This document shows, in pieces, positions 1-11,045 of a stretch of DNA of 64,000 bases. The translations under genes and the position numbers were made by a program. Where the stretch lies: contig JAUCEP010000002.1 in assembly GCA_030348875.1 (NCBI GenBank), forward strand, positions 2,745,001 to 2,809,000. Direction: 5' to 3'. This stretch comes from Ureibacillus composti (GTDB lineage: Bacteria > Bacillota > Bacilli > Bacillales_A > Planococcaceae). The notes below the pieces were generated by a model. The model had not been told where the DNA came from. It searched no databases and saw only the letters and a list, made by a program, of their open reading frames with translations. Every line of letters starts with the position of its first letter. The stretch's first letter is position 1.

Positions 1-1327
1 AGCCAATAATAAAGGCTGGAACTGAAAAACCATTCAGCTTCATAATTAAGCCAATTACACCAAACACAACTAAAATAAGTAAGCCGAACATGCTTCTCGT
101 TACACCGAATGTACCAGCAAGCATTAAAATAATGATGGTTGGATATAAGTAACGCGTTGAGATTTTAGTTAATGGTTTGGCAAAGTATCTGACCATGTAC
201 AATCCTAAGAAGATTAAAACAATATCTGCCACAATTAAACTAATGAAAATTCCATAGACTAGTGGACCATCAGAAACAAACAATTGTGGGCCAACTGTAA
301 GACCATGTAACATTAATGCACTTAGTACTAGGGCTGCTTCAGCATCACCAGGAATACCGAAACTAAATAATGGCACTAAGTTTGCACCTGCCACCGCGTT
401 ATTTCCCGCTTCAGCCGCCGCTACACCAGATAACGATCCCTTCCCAAGCTTTTCAGGATCCTTTGCAGTTCTTTTTGCCGCACTATGTGATAAGAACGCA
501 CCAATTGTAGGCCCTAATCCAGGCATCATTCCGATAAATGCACCGATCACACTGGATTGGAATGTTGTTGGGCCGGTATCTTTAAAGTCTTGCCAAGTCA
601 TACGAGCATCCGATTTATTTTTCGGTATTGGGAGATGCCCCTCATTACTGTGCATCTTTTTGAAATACACTTCGTAAAAGATTTCCGAAAGTGCAAGAAC
701 CCCTAGTAAAACAGGAACTAAATCAAGTTTTGCTTCGAGTTCAAGAATGCCAAAGCTATATCTTGGCAATCCCGTAGTGGGATCTGGACCCAACATAGAA
801 AAGAAAATCCCAAGTAATGCACTTGCATACCCTTTGATAGGATTTCCTGCTGTAAAGGAACCAACTGTTAACATCGCAAATACAACAATCAACAATAATT
901 CAGGTGACGTCATATTTAAGGCAATTTGTGCCATAAACCCGATAATCGAAATAAGTAAGACATCTGAGAAAAGTGACCCGAGTGCAGATGCAATCTGTGC
1001 CGTTTCAAGAGCTTTTCCTGCTTTCCCCTCTTTTGCGAGTGGATAGCCATCTAATGTTGTTGCAGCAGCTGCAGCCGTGCCTGGAGTACCAATCAAGATC
1101 GAAGCGATAGACCCTCCAGATAATCCCCCTTTATAAAAAGACATCAACAACGTAACCGCTGTTACGGGAGACAATCCATAAGTAAATGGAATGACAATCG
1201 CAATCGCCATAATGGAACTCATACCGGGTATTGCACCTAAAATTTGTCCTGCTATTAGCGCTAAGGGGATTAAAATTAAGTTTTCTAGAATAAAAAATTC
1301 CCTAAAAGCCTCTAACAATAAATCCAT
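1..1327 (-). CDS. tctA: TctA-type permease of a tripartite tricarboxylate transporter (partial)
   Basis: Large membrane subunit of a TTT-family importer, which uses a periplasmic-type binding protein (TctC) and a small membrane subunit (TctB) to bring carboxylates into the cell with an ion gradient. The reading frame is open from an ATG at 1327 to the left edge (442 codons), so the C-terminus is cut off by the window. Translation shows many hydrophobic helices and the family's glycine-rich stretches, GAIPGMSSIMA near the N-terminus and GMMPGLGPTIGA in the middle, each in one half of the repeat. A GGGGGGAG ribosome site precedes the ATG. It is the last visible gene of a minus-strand operon 32 bp after tctB. 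The substrate cannot be read from sequence. Confidence 0.9.
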   Translation of the reverse strand, partial: MDLLLEAFREFFILENLILIPLALIAGQILGAIPGMSSIMAIAIVIPFTYGLSPVTAVTLLMSFYKGGLSGGSIASILIGTPGTAAAAATTLDGYPLAKEGKAGKALETAQIASALGSLFSDVLLISIIGFMAQIALNMTSPELLLIVVFAMLTVGSFTAGNPIKGYASALLGIFFSMLGPDPTTGLPRYSFGILELEAKLDLVPVLLGVLALSEIFYEVYFKKMHSNEGHLPIPKNKSDARMTWQDFKDTGPTTFQSSVIGAFIGMMPGLGPTIGAFLSHSAAKRTAKDPEKLGKGSLSGVAAAEAGNNAVAGANLVPLFSFGIPGDAEAALVLSALMLHGLTVGPQLFVSDGPLVYGIFISLIVADIVLIFLGLYMVRYFAKPLTKISTRYLYPTIIILMLAGTFGVTRSMFGLLILVVFGVIGLIMKLNGFSVPAFIIG

Positions 1328-1359
1328 ATTCTCCCCCCTTTGTTTCAAAGCTACTCAAA

Positions 1360-1857
1360 TTAGTAAAATATGTTTTCCCAAAATCCTAATGGTAGATATA
1401 TTTCCAAAGCTCTATATAATAATTCGATTAAGATTGGCACAATTACACCAATAATGATCACTTTATAAAGAGGTTTAACTTTAAATGCAATGAGTGTTGC
1501 AATTAAGGCGATAATTGCAGCGAATGTGTATCCAAGAAATTCTGCCGTTAGTAGAATAAATATACATACCCCGATAAAGATCATTAAATCTCGGAAACTA
1601 GTTTCACCTTTACCTTCTTCGGATTGATCACTTACAGCTTTATCTTGTGTTTCTGTTTTGGATTTTCTAAATGATTGTAGAATTAATACGATCCCTAAAA
1701 TTCCTAGCATTGTTAATACGAAGTATGGAATCAGCCTTGGTGACAGCGCATCAGACCCTTCGTATAAATCAATTTGTGAAGGGGTAACAGCGATAAAGAA
1801 TAGAGCAAATACAACGAGAAATAATCCTTGGTAAAATGAGGCATTTAATTTTTGCAA
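1360..1857 (-). CDS. tctB: TctB-type small membrane subunit
   Basis: Small four-helix subunit of the TTT transporter, about 165 residues, the usual size. Helices are visible around the N-terminus (FYQGLFLVVFALFFIAV), near residue 50 (IPYFVLTMLGILGIVLIL), and as two strongly hydrophobic C-terminal segments, with a charged loop in between. I chose a TTG start at 1857 because GGGGAG lies seven bases before it; a GTG at 1872 would sit inside that ribosome site, so the longer form is less likely but possible. It sits between the acyl-CoA dehydrogenase gene and tctA in the same operon. Confidence 0.8.
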   Translation of the reverse strand: MQKLNASFYQGLFLVVFALFFIAVTPSQIDLYEGSDALSPRLIPYFVLTMLGILGIVLILQSFRKSKTETQDKAVSDQSEEGKGETSFRDLMIFIGVCIFILLTAEFLGYTFAAIIALIATLIAFKVKPLYKVIIIGVIVPILIELLYRALEIYLPLGFWENIFY

Positions 1858-1898
1858 GTTCAATCTCCCCACCTCTTTTCTAACGCAAATTCATTACG

Positions 1899-3005
1899 TT
1901 AACTTTTGATTCGATCCTTTTCACTTTGAGTACCTTCTTTAGTCAATTGTAAAATTTCTTGGAAAAGTTTTTCACGATGTTCGTATATATCTCCATACAT
2001 CACTGAGATTCGACGAGCACGCTTGTAATATAAATGCACGTCACTTTCCCAAGTGAATCCAATTCCACCATGTAATTGAATGGATAACCCCATTAGCTCA
2101 TTACAACAATCAGAAGTATACGATTTTAATAGATGCGTCACTTTTTCATATTCATCCGTCATATTTGTTGAAAATACACAGCTAGCATATTTTAATGCCG
2201 CCTTTGAGCTTTCTAGTAAGACATACATTTCTGCGGCTTTATGTTTGATCGCTTGGAATTTTGCAATCTCCTGTCCGAACTGTTTTCGTTCCTTTGTATA
2301 TTCCACTGTCATATCTAAAATTTGACAACTTGCACCAATGATTTCTGCACTTGATAACAATGTAGCAATTTGATTCATGACCGTAGAAAGTTCATTGGCG
2401 TCTCCTTTTGTCACTACATTTGAATCTTGTAATTTATAATCCTTTATTTCTACTTCATAAAGTGGATACGTTTGGTCCATCGATTTTACTTTTTTCGTTT
2501 TCACCGATTCATCCTTTAAATCTACGAAGAGAAGATGATCTTCTAGTTGAATTAACATAAAGTCAGCACTTTTTGCAAAAGGAACAAAAGCAACTTTGCC
2601 TGAGATTGTATTGTTAGCAGACAGTTTCACATCTTTATTTTTCCATCCGATGGTATAAAGATTTTTCCCACTACTTAAGGAATCATTATGCTCACTATCT
2701 GCAGCAAACTTATTTAGTACATAAGATGTTACATGGGCTTCTACAAGTGGTAGGGGTAATGAAACTCTTCCAGCCTCTAAAGCTGTTAATACGGAATAGA
2801 CTAAGCCTTCATTTATGTTGCTAGGATCCTCAAAAAGGAATCCTAGCAAACCTTGATCTACTAACGTTTTAACTAGTTCTTTTGAAATCACATCGTCCCC
2901 TTTTTCAAGGAATTCCCGACTAAACGTAATCGGGAATTTTTTTTGAAGTAGGTTTCCAATGGAATTTTGTAATAACTTATGATCATCCGAGTAATCAAAG
3001 TTCAT
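1899..3005 (-). CDS. acyl-CoA dehydrogenase family protein
   Basis: FAD-dependent acyl-CoA dehydrogenase of 368 residues, expected to put a double bond into an acyl-CoA. The N-terminal helical domain starts MNFDYSDDHKLLQ, and the C-terminal helical domain carries the family-typical ERKQFGQEIAKFQAIKHKAA and LHGGIGFTWESDVHLYYKR segments. The usual catalytic YEG region near the C-terminus reads VMYGDIYEHRE instead, so the normal catalytic glutamate is not obvious; some members use another position or are non-catalytic partners. A GGAGG site lies seven bases before the ATG. It is embedded between tctC and tctB, which suggests the transported acid is turned into the substrate CoA ester. Confidence 0.85.
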   Translation of the reverse strand: MNFDYSDDHKLLQNSIGNLLQKKFPITFSREFLEKGDDVISKELVKTLVDQGLLGFLFEDPSNINEGLVYSVLTALEAGRVSLPLPLVEAHVTSYVLNKFAADSEHNDSLSSGKNLYTIGWKNKDVKLSANNTISGKVAFVPFAKSADFMLIQLEDHLLFVDLKDESVKTKKVKSMDQTYPLYEVEIKDYKLQDSNVVTKGDANELSTVMNQIATLLSSAEIIGASCQILDMTVEYTKERKQFGQEIAKFQAIKHKAAEMYVLLESSKAALKYASCVFSTNMTDEYEKVTHLLKSYTSDCCNELMGLSIQLHGGIGFTWESDVHLYYKRARRISVMYGDIYEHREKLFQEILQLTKEGTQSEKDRIKS

Positions 3006-3022
3006 GCACGTACCTCCAACCC

Positions 3023-4060
3023 TTATTTGCCAACCATTGTTTTGAACGCTTTATCTAAGTTAAGTAAATAATCTTCAAAATCCTTACCTGTTTTGAATGA
3101 CGGTTCAGTTGATAGACTTTGTAAAAGTTCAACAATTTCAGGATCTTCAAGTGTCGCTTTTAATGCATCTTCCCACTTTTTCACAATTGGTTCAGGTGTA
3201 CCTTTTGGTAATCCAATTCCTAAGATCGTTGCAACCATTACATCGTCGTACCCTTGCTCTTGTAATGTTGGAACATCTGGCGCTACTGGCCAACGAAGAT
3301 CCCCAAGCGGCGCAATAAACTTAATGTCACCATTTTCAATACGAGAATTGTCAACAGAAGTCAAACCAACACTGAAATCTGCAGAACCATTTTGTACGGC
3401 CATTGAAGTATCTGTTGCGGAATCAAATGGAATCGTACTAAATTCAACACCATGTTCATTACGTAACCATGTATAGAAAATCTCATATACATTAGAAGGA
3501 ATTGTAGAAGCAACGAGATGCCCACTATTCTCTTTTGCATAAGCTAAAAATCCTTCAAAGTCATCGTAAGGTGCATCTTTTGGTGCAATGATGCCGTATA
3601 AATAAGCCCCAACAGAACCGACAATTTCATAATCTTCTAACCCAACAGGAACTTCACGGAATAAAGGTGCCATGACTGTTTGACCTGCAGATAAAACCCC
3701 AGCTGTATAACCATCTGGCTTAGCATCTGCCAATTTTTTAGCCCCTTGAATTCCTCCACCTTCTGTAATATTTTGAACAACGATTGTGCCGCCTAACTCT
3801 TTTTCCATACGTTGTAATACTGGACGATACACTAAGTCAGTTGCTCCTCCAGCACCATATTGAACAATAAATTCAATTGGCTTTTCTGGATAATTTGCAT
3901 ATTCATCTGACGCTTCTGTTGATTCACTAGAAGGTTTAGTAGATGTCTCCGTTTTGGCATTTCCTGTTGATTGAGAAGACGATGAACTGCCGCCACTGCT
4001 ACAAGCGCTTACAATTGCCGCTACCAAAACTAAACAAATCATTAACAACCATTTTTTCAA
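3023..4060 (-). CDS. tctC: TctC/Bug-family solute-binding lipoprotein
   Basis: Extracellular binding protein of the TTT transporter, 345 residues. The start is a TTG eight bases after GGAGG. A signal peptide (MKKWLLMICLVLVAA) ends in a lipobox with the cysteine in VSACSSGG, so the mature protein is anchored to the membrane; a Ser/Thr-rich linker follows. The Bug-family fold is recognised from YPEKPIEFIVQYGAGGATD at the N-terminus of the mature domain, the conserved GG-ATD loop that binds a carboxylate, and the PTLQEQGYDD region. It lies 45 bp after the ligase gene and 17 bp before the acyl-CoA dehydrogenase gene, all one operon. Confidence 0.92.
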   Translation of the reverse strand: MKKWLLMICLVLVAAIVSACSSGGSSSSSQSTGNAKTETSTKPSSESTEASDEYANYPEKPIEFIVQYGAGGATDLVYRPVLQRMEKELGGTIVVQNITEGGGIQGAKKLADAKPDGYTAGVLSAGQTVMAPLFREVPVGLEDYEIVGSVGAYLYGIIAPKDAPYDDFEGFLAYAKENSGHLVASTIPSNVYEIFYTWLRNEHGVEFSTIPFDSATDTSMAVQNGSADFSVGLTSVDNSRIENGDIKFIAPLGDLRWPVAPDVPTLQEQGYDDVMVATILGIGLPKGTPEPIVKKWEDALKATLEDPEIVELLQSLSTEPSFKTGKDFEDYLLNLDKAFKTMVGK

Positions 4061-4105
4061 AAAAATTCCTCCCCTATTTTCTATCTAGATCTCATTTCTT
4101 TTTCT

Positions 4106-5743
4106 TTAATTAATCAATTTTCCCAATGCTACTTCGCTATTCAGCATATCCCGTAAGATGAACTTCTGAAGTTTTCCGGAATGTGTATATGGAAGCGCAT
4201 CAACAACTTCTAATCGCTCTGGCCATTTTTGTTTTGCCACTTTTTTCTCCGCTAAAAGTTTCGTTAAATCACTTAAAGTAATTGTGTCCGTTCGTTGATT
4301 TAACACAACAAAAGCACACCCTCGTTCCCCCATCACTTCATCTTTATATCCAACGATGCCTATATCCTTAACTTTTGGATGTGAAATCAAGATGTCTTCA
4401 ATTTCCTTCGCTGAGTAATTTTCACCTCCTCGAATAATAATGTCTTTTTCTCTACCAGTAATTTGGATAAAACCGTCTTCATCGAAAAGTGCCAAGTCTC
4501 CAGTTGAGAACCATTCTTCTGTCATTGCTTTTTCTGTTTCAGTCCAGCTTATATAGCGAATTAAGAGTTGAGGACCATAGACCAGTAACTCTCCACTACC
4601 ATTTGGCAAATAAGATCTTTCTTTAATTTTTGCTTTACCAGGTGAAGTTGGTCTTCCATCGTGTGTGTAACGTTTATTTTCATCATAGTTTTTCTTGAAT
4701 TTTGAGATTCCTGGTGCTTCAGTCGAGCCATAAATTCTTGAAAATGTACAATGAGGTAAAATGGATTTGGCACGTCTTAATAAATATTCAGAAACATCTG
4801 CTCCTCCACATGCGAAATAACGCATTGTTTCCATCCCTTTACCTTGCGCTTCAACCTCATCAATTAACTGACTTAAGAATGGTGTTGCCGCCATTACATA
4901 TGAACATTTTTCATCCTCAATAATTTGCAAACACTTTTTAGCATCCCATATTGGCATGAAGACTGTTGTTGCCCCTAGCTTCATTGGACCTAAAATCCCT
5001 ACAACTAAACCTGTTATATGCGTGACCGGACTTGGAACTAGGAAGACACTATTAAATCCAGTTGTCTCAATACCATCAAACGTAGAAATCGCAACACCTA
5101 GCGTCCCATGAGTATGCAAAACACCTTTCGGACTAGACGTTGTACCTGATGTAAACATTAATAAGCTGAATTCATCTGGGTCATATGCTCTTTCTTCTAA
5201 TCTCTCAGTATTCGGATTCTTTATATATTCAGACCATTCTATAAAACTAGTTCCCTCTGTATCTCTTTCATTCGGAATTTTCAACCCTACTTTTGGAACA
5301 TTATTTAATTGCTGAATATTTTCTAGCATTTTGACGTAATCATTATTTTTAAAATATTGTGGAATAAAAATCACATCTGGTTGGACCTGCTCTAAAATTG
5401 TTTTGATTTCGGCTTCGCGATAAATCGGAGTAACCGGAAGTACAATTGCACCAGCCCGTAGAGCCGCATGGAAAACAATCATCGACTCAGCTACATTAGG
5501 TAATTGAATCATCACGACAAAATTTTTCTGTATGCCATTTTGATGAAAGGTTACAGCTAGATCGTTAATGGCATTGTCAAGTTCTTGATAAGTTAAGCGC
5601 TTCCAAGGATCAACGAGAGCAATCTTATTTGGAAACTCTTTTGCGAACTTAGCTAATCTTTGTTCTAGTCTTTCTTGAGGCCAATGAAGAAAATCTTCTT
5701 CTATTAACTTTCTTCTACCTTTTGGATTTTCTAACAATAACAA
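4106..5743 (-). CDS. AMP-forming acyl-CoA synthetase (acid-CoA ligase)
   Basis: ANL-superfamily ligase of 545 residues that activates a carboxylic acid to its CoA thioester through an acyl-adenylate. Visible motifs are the phosphate-binding loop MFTSGTTSSPKGVLHTHG near residue 200, the STEAPG motif, WFSTGDLALFDEDGFIQITG with the adenylate-binding aspartate, GREKDIIIRGGENYSAKEIE at the hinge, and the C-terminal catalytic lysine in THSGKLQKF. Start is TTG, eight bases after a GGGGG site. It is the first structural gene after the IclR regulator and fits a scheme in which the acid imported by TctABC is captured as CoA ester. Substrate (aromatic, alicyclic or branched) is not deducible. Confidence 0.9.
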   Translation of the reverse strand: MLLLENPKGRRKLIEEDFLHWPQERLEQRLAKFAKEFPNKIALVDPWKRLTYQELDNAINDLAVTFHQNGIQKNFVVMIQLPNVAESMIVFHAALRAGAIVLPVTPIYREAEIKTILEQVQPDVIFIPQYFKNNDYVKMLENIQQLNNVPKVGLKIPNERDTEGTSFIEWSEYIKNPNTERLEERAYDPDEFSLLMFTSGTTSSPKGVLHTHGTLGVAISTFDGIETTGFNSVFLVPSPVTHITGLVVGILGPMKLGATTVFMPIWDAKKCLQIIEDEKCSYVMAATPFLSQLIDEVEAQGKGMETMRYFACGGADVSEYLLRRAKSILPHCTFSRIYGSTEAPGISKFKKNYDENKRYTHDGRPTSPGKAKIKERSYLPNGSGELLVYGPQLLIRYISWTETEKAMTEEWFSTGDLALFDEDGFIQITGREKDIIIRGGENYSAKEIEDILISHPKVKDIGIVGYKDEVMGERGCAFVVLNQRTDTITLSDLTKLLAEKKVAKQKWPERLEVVDALPYTHSGKLQKFILRDMLNSEVALGKLIN

Positions 5744-5772
5744 TTCTTGTTCCCCCTTATATAACGATGTCC

Positions 5773-6588
5773 TTATTGGGTAATTTTCGTTTCAAATGGA
5801 AACTCATAAGCTTCAATTTTGAGTTGTATTAAATGTTCATTGCATCTGTTTGTAACCTCTTTCAAAACTGTACAAAGCCGCTTTTCCTCCTCATCGTCAA
5901 TAAGCGACGAAACGCCAACTAACGCAATCATGCCAAGTATTTGGCCTTTCCAATCATAAAGAGCACTTGAAATTGCGGTAACGTTATTCGTATATTCTTG
6001 ACGGCTGACTAAAATATTACTTCTCTTTATTTCACTCAATTCGTCGATATATTCTTGTAGATTCGTTCGAGTATATGAAGTAATTTTTTTCAAACCTTCT
6101 CGAAGGTGGTAATTTCTTTCCTCTTCTGAAACATTGGCCAAGATCCATTTTCCATAAGAAACTTCCGTTAGTGGAAAACGATTTCCCACTGATATGCTAA
6201 GCCTTGGCTGGATCTGTGTTTGATATTGACTTATAAACATAACCCGATCAAAGGACACCCGTTGTACAAGTGCAGCCGTAAGACCAGTAAGTTCACATAC
6301 TTCTTCTAGAAATTGGTTAATGATGCGAAGATAATCCAAGTTCTCTCCGACTCGCTTTCCGAGGACTGAAATATACGTACCTAGCGAATACTTTTTAGTT
6401 TCCGAGTTATAATAGACAAAATTATTTGCCTCAAGTGTTTTTAACACTCTTAAACAAGCACTCTTATTAATGTCTAGATTTTTACTAATTTCAGTTAAAG
6501 TGGATTGTTTGCTTTTATATCTGCTTAGATAAATGAGGATTTTTGCTGCATATTCAACAGAGGGGGCAAAATATTTAGTAGTACTCAT
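5773..6588 (-). CDS. IclR-family transcriptional regulator
   Basis: Regulator of 271 residues with an N-terminal winged helix-turn-helix (about residues 10-70: SVEYAAKILIYLSRYKSKQ, then TEISKNLDINKSACLRVLKTL) and a C-terminal GAF-like IclR effector domain. GGAGGAACCACATG gives an unambiguous start. It is the first gene of the minus-strand set and only 29 bp before the ligase gene, so it is probably co-transcribed with, and controls, the ligase/Tct operon. IclR proteins often sense small organic acids or their derivatives, which agrees with the neighbours; the ligand is unknown. Confidence 0.9.
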   Translation of the reverse strand: MSTTKYFAPSVEYAAKILIYLSRYKSKQSTLTEISKNLDINKSACLRVLKTLEANNFVYYNSETKKYSLGTYISVLGKRVGENLDYLRIINQFLEEVCELTGLTAALVQRVSFDRVMFISQYQTQIQPRLSISVGNRFPLTEVSYGKWILANVSEEERNYHLREGLKKITSYTRTNLQEYIDELSEIKRSNILVSRQEYTNNVTAISSALYDWKGQILGMIALVGVSSLIDDEEEKRLCTVLKEVTNRCNEHLIQLKIEAYEFPFETKITQ

Positions 6589-6976
6589 GTGGTTCCTCCT
6601 CGTAAAGGTGGGTCAAAAGTAAGATTAGGAACTGTGACCACACGCTTATTTTTTTAGTTAAAATAATTCACATATGAAACGTTGTTTTATATGTGAAATT
6701 ATATTCACTAAATCGATGCATTATTTCACAAATTTGTAACTTTTCTAAAAAAAACTGTAAATCCCTTTTTAAAATCAAAATTTTTTTAGGAATTAAGTAT
6801 TGGAAGATTACACTCCTTTTGATGTCTTATAGAAAGAAGAAAAGAGACCAACCAAAGTGGCTGATCTCTTTATACTTGTACTTATTTGAAACAAAATGAT
6901 TTCTCATTATGATAACGTTAATCACTTTCTAGTTGGATTTTAATAATAAAAAACTATTAATACAACTAAATACAAC
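6589..6976. other. intergenic, very AT-rich; one imperfect hairpin
   Basis: No convincing gene. It must hold the promoter of the IclR operon. An imperfect inverted repeat at 6841-6871 (AAAGAGACCA ... TGATCTCTTT) could be a weak terminator or bidirectional stop ahead of the SRP RNA gene; there is no proper T-tract. A short open frame at 6693-6899 has a low-complexity lysine/phenylalanine composition and no ribosome site, so I do not call it. Confidence 0.4.
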
Positions 6977-7005
6977 TTGATTTTATCACAAAACTATTAT
7001 ATTAT
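6977..7005 (+). promoter_or_regulatory. sigma-A promoter of the SRP RNA gene
   Basis: TTGATT at 6977-6982 and TATTAT at 7000-7005 are separated by 17 bp. The predicted start, about seven bases downstream near 7013, coincides with the beginning of the SRP RNA as judged from its end-pairing. Confidence 0.6.
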
Positions 7006-7012
7006 AGTTATA

Positions 7013-7290
7013 GTTCTTGTCGTACTAGGTGGGGAGGTAGCGGTGCCCTATAACTCGCAATCCGCTCTAGCGAGACTGAAGTCCTTATCTGAGGCTGTAC
7101 GCATGTAAGGCCTGCCTTTTGCACGTAGTGTTGACGGTTGGGTCCTGCACAATGAATACCCATGAACCATGTCAGGTCCGGAAGGAAGCAGCATTAAGTG
7201 GAACCATTCATGTGCCGCGGGGTAGCCTAGCCTGAGCTGGCGACAAAAGTAACGCTTATGTTCGGCAGTCAAAGTGAGGTGTACGGCATT
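7013..7290 (+). ncRNA. ffs: signal recognition particle RNA, long Bacillus type (scRNA/4.5S-like)
   Basis: RNA scaffold of the signal recognition particle, which with Ffh delivers nascent membrane and secreted proteins to the translocon. The Ffh-binding S domain is clear: CATGTCAGGTCCGGAAGGAA at about 7168-7187, followed by GCAGCATTAAG. The 5' part carries the Alu-like domain typical of Bacillus (GGTAGCGGTGCCC... AATCCGCTCTAGC), so the RNA is about 270-280 nt rather than the 110 nt of enteric bacteria. Ends are estimated from pairing of CGTAC at 7021 with GTACG at 7281 and from the promoter and terminator. Frames that appear to be coding across this stretch are spurious. Confidence 0.95.
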
Positions 7291-7313
7291 AACACGTACA
7301 TAATAGATTTCTC

Positions 7314-7356
7314 AAAAGACAAAACCAACTTTTATAGTTGATTTTGTCTTTTTTTT
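7314..7356 (+). terminator. Rho-independent terminator of the SRP RNA
   Basis: Inverted repeat AAAAGACAAAA ... TTTTGTCTTTT with one internal mismatch pair and a seven-base loop, running into a T8 tract. Confidence 0.85.
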
Positions 7357-7404
7357 AATTTCCTAGTTAGAATTAAAACGTTAATGCTTCATTTAACATC
7401 CATT

Positions 7405-7677
7405 TTATCTTTCATTTGAAGCTTTACTTTTTATACGTTGAATTATTACACCTATGATCGTTACCCCGATTAAATAAGGAATAATGAACATACCATAACC
7501 TGTACCGTACTCGGTAATATCTGAGGTAAAGTGAAGAAACACTCCCCACATTATATAAAGACTATAACCGACAACCATCGTTATGAACCATATCCATTTC
7601 TTTGTGAGTATCGGAACAAGTAGTGGACCACCGATAAAAATAATTAGAAAGACCATTTCCGAAAAACTAATAGACAT
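7405..7677 (-). CDS. small hypothetical membrane protein
   Basis: A 90-residue protein with three predicted membrane helices: residues about 7-23 (MVFLIIFIGGPLLVPIL), 28-50 and 62-80 (MFIIPYLIGVTIIGVII), and a short basic tail ending KSKASNER. I do not recognise the family. AGAAAGAGGAAAACG precedes the ATG and provides a plausible ribosome site. It stands alone between the SRP RNA terminator and the MarR gene, so context gives no function. Confidence 0.55.
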   Translation of the reverse strand: MSISFSEMVFLIIFIGGPLLVPILTKKWIWFITMVVGYSLYIMWGVFLHFTSDITEYGTGYGMFIIPYLIGVTIIGVIIQRIKSKASNER

Positions 7678-7936
7678 ACGTTTTCCTCTTTCTCATTTCC
7701 CTTTATGAGTACTAAGTTTTTAACTCACTAATACTTTCCACAAAAAATTGCCTCAATCCTTCTTGTTCCACGCACACATATAAAAAGAGGTGTTTTTTAA
7801 TCCCCTTCCCTGTAACCTTTGAAACTGACCGACAAAATTTTATACACTTAATGCTTACCAATATATGTATCATATTCAACGAAATAATCAATGTCCGCCA
7901 TCTATTTACTACATTCTTGTAAAAGTGGTGACAGTG

Positions 7937-8341
7937 ATGGAAAATGATAAGATTGCTAAAGAATACATTGCATTGATTCCAAACTTATTTCGTAGCTTTA
8001 GCGACTTAAACAAAGATTCAACCGTTTTAACACATACGCAGAATCATGTAATCGAGTTTTTATATATGCAACAAAGTGCATTGAATATAAAAGATATTAG
8101 TAGTGGTCTAAATATGACGAAACAACAACTAACCAATATTATTAGTGATTTAGAAGCTCAAGGTTATGTAGTGAAGGAGCCTGATATTAAAGATAAACGT
8201 GCAGTTTTAGTTTCATTAACATCAAAAGGTAAGGAAATTCAAACTAAAAAGTGGCATGAATTATATCAAAGATTTACAAATAATTTAGCTAAAATAAATG
8301 CCGAAGATAAATTAGATTTAGCCTATGCTCTCCAAAAGTGA
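7937..8341 (+). CDS. MarR-family transcriptional regulator
   Basis: About 134 residues, with the MarR winged helix: LTHTQNHVIEFLYM (helix 2), ALNIKDISSGLNMTKQQLTN (recognition helix) and LEAQGYVVKEPDIKDKRAVLV (wing with the conserved D-KDKRA). The start at 7937 matches normal MarR length; an upstream ATG at 7865 would add an atypical 24-residue extension. It probably regulates itself or a neighbour, but the gene immediately downstream is a relic, so its target may have been lost. Confidence 0.8.
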   Translation: MENDKIAKEYIALIPNLFRSFSDLNKDSTVLTHTQNHVIEFLYMQQSALNIKDISSGLNMTKQQLTNIISDLEAQGYVVKEPDIKDKRAVLVSLTSKGKEIQTKKWHELYQRFTNNLAKINAEDKLDLAYALQK

Positions 8342-8384
8342 ATGTATTATTAAAAAAATGGAAGATTAAAAAGGAGATTATAAT

Positions 8385-8638
8385 ATGACAACATCAGGAA
8401 TAACATTTGGAATTTACCCATTAAGCGTTGCGGGTACGCCTTTTGGTTTAAACAGTTATCCGAACAATCTATGATGCGCATGGAATTCAATATCACTCAT
8501 TATGCACTATTTGGACTCCGTGATGCAGATAGTTCCAAAGATGACCTTTTTCATCAATATGGAATATTACGAGATGATTATTCGCCGAAGCCTGCCTACA
8601 ATACATTTAAAAAGTTAATTCAAGAATTGGGGCTCTAA
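8385..8638 (+). pseudogene. relic of a cellulase-like glycoside hydrolase, internally deleted
   Basis: AAGGAG at 8370 precedes an ATG at 8385 giving MTTSGITFGIYPLSVAGT..., which stops after 29 codons. A second frame, shifted by one, runs from about 8471 to the TAA at 8638 and gives the C-terminus HYALFGLRDADSSKDDLF and YGILRDDYSPKPAYNTFKKL. N-terminal FGIYP--VAGT and C-terminal LRDADSS...KPAY-T are, as I recall them, the two ends of a family of TIM-barrel hydrolase-like proteins of several hundred residues; the whole middle is missing. So this is a gene remnant from a large internal deletion, lying 43 bp downstream of the MarR gene. Confidence 0.6.
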
Positions 8639-8740
8639 AACTACTAAAAGAAAAGGATAGATGAACAGTAATTATCCTACTCGCGTCTATCCTTACTTTA
8701 ATTAGTTAAATCTTCAACCTAAATCTCTTAAAAGTGAAAG

Positions 8741-10669
<1,929 letters not shown>

Positions 10670-10671
10670 TT

Positions 10672-10776
10672 ATTCTAACTTCCCCACGCTAGCATTATCT
10701 AGATCAGGTCCAAAGGGTCAAGAAACTTCACTGTGTTTCCCTCTCAGCCCAACTCATTGGACTCCCCTAGTTATTT
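10672..10776 (-). promoter_or_regulatory. TPP riboswitch controlling thiC
   Basis: Minus-strand sequence shows the THI box: GGGCTGAGAGGGAAA, then GACCCTTTGGACCTGATCTA and GATAATGCTAGCGTGGGGAAG. These match the consensus CUGAGA and ACCUGAUCUGGAUAAUGCCAGCGUAGGGAA core segments for thiamine pyrophosphate binding. The closing stem pairs AACT with AGTT at the ends. Confidence 0.95.
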
Positions 10777-11045
10777 CTATTAAGTTTGATATTAGTATAC
10801 AGAAGTATTTAATAAAATAAAAGGAAAGTTTTTTTATTTGAAGAATAAATTACATAATTCACTACAAACATTAATAAATTTATTAACTGTCATTCGATTT
10901 CTGCTACAGTCTTATAAAGTGAAAATGCTAATGTGGCCACTTTGTGAACCTCCAAACTTCTCCACAAGTTTAGTAAAATAACACCATTTTTGTGATAAAA
11001 ATAGGATCAATGAATACGGAAGAAAAAGAAAAGAAACACCCTCAT

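Noticed and set aside
747..1454. Two plus-strand frames of 99 and 87 codons
   Set aside because: They are antisense to the clear tctA and tctB genes.
6693..6899. 68-codon frame after the IclR gene
   Set aside because: Lysine/isoleucine/phenylalanine-rich as expected from random AT-rich DNA; no ribosome site.
7048..7272. 74-codon frame on the minus strand
   Set aside because: It is antisense to the SRP RNA; the RNA motifs and structure explain the sequence.
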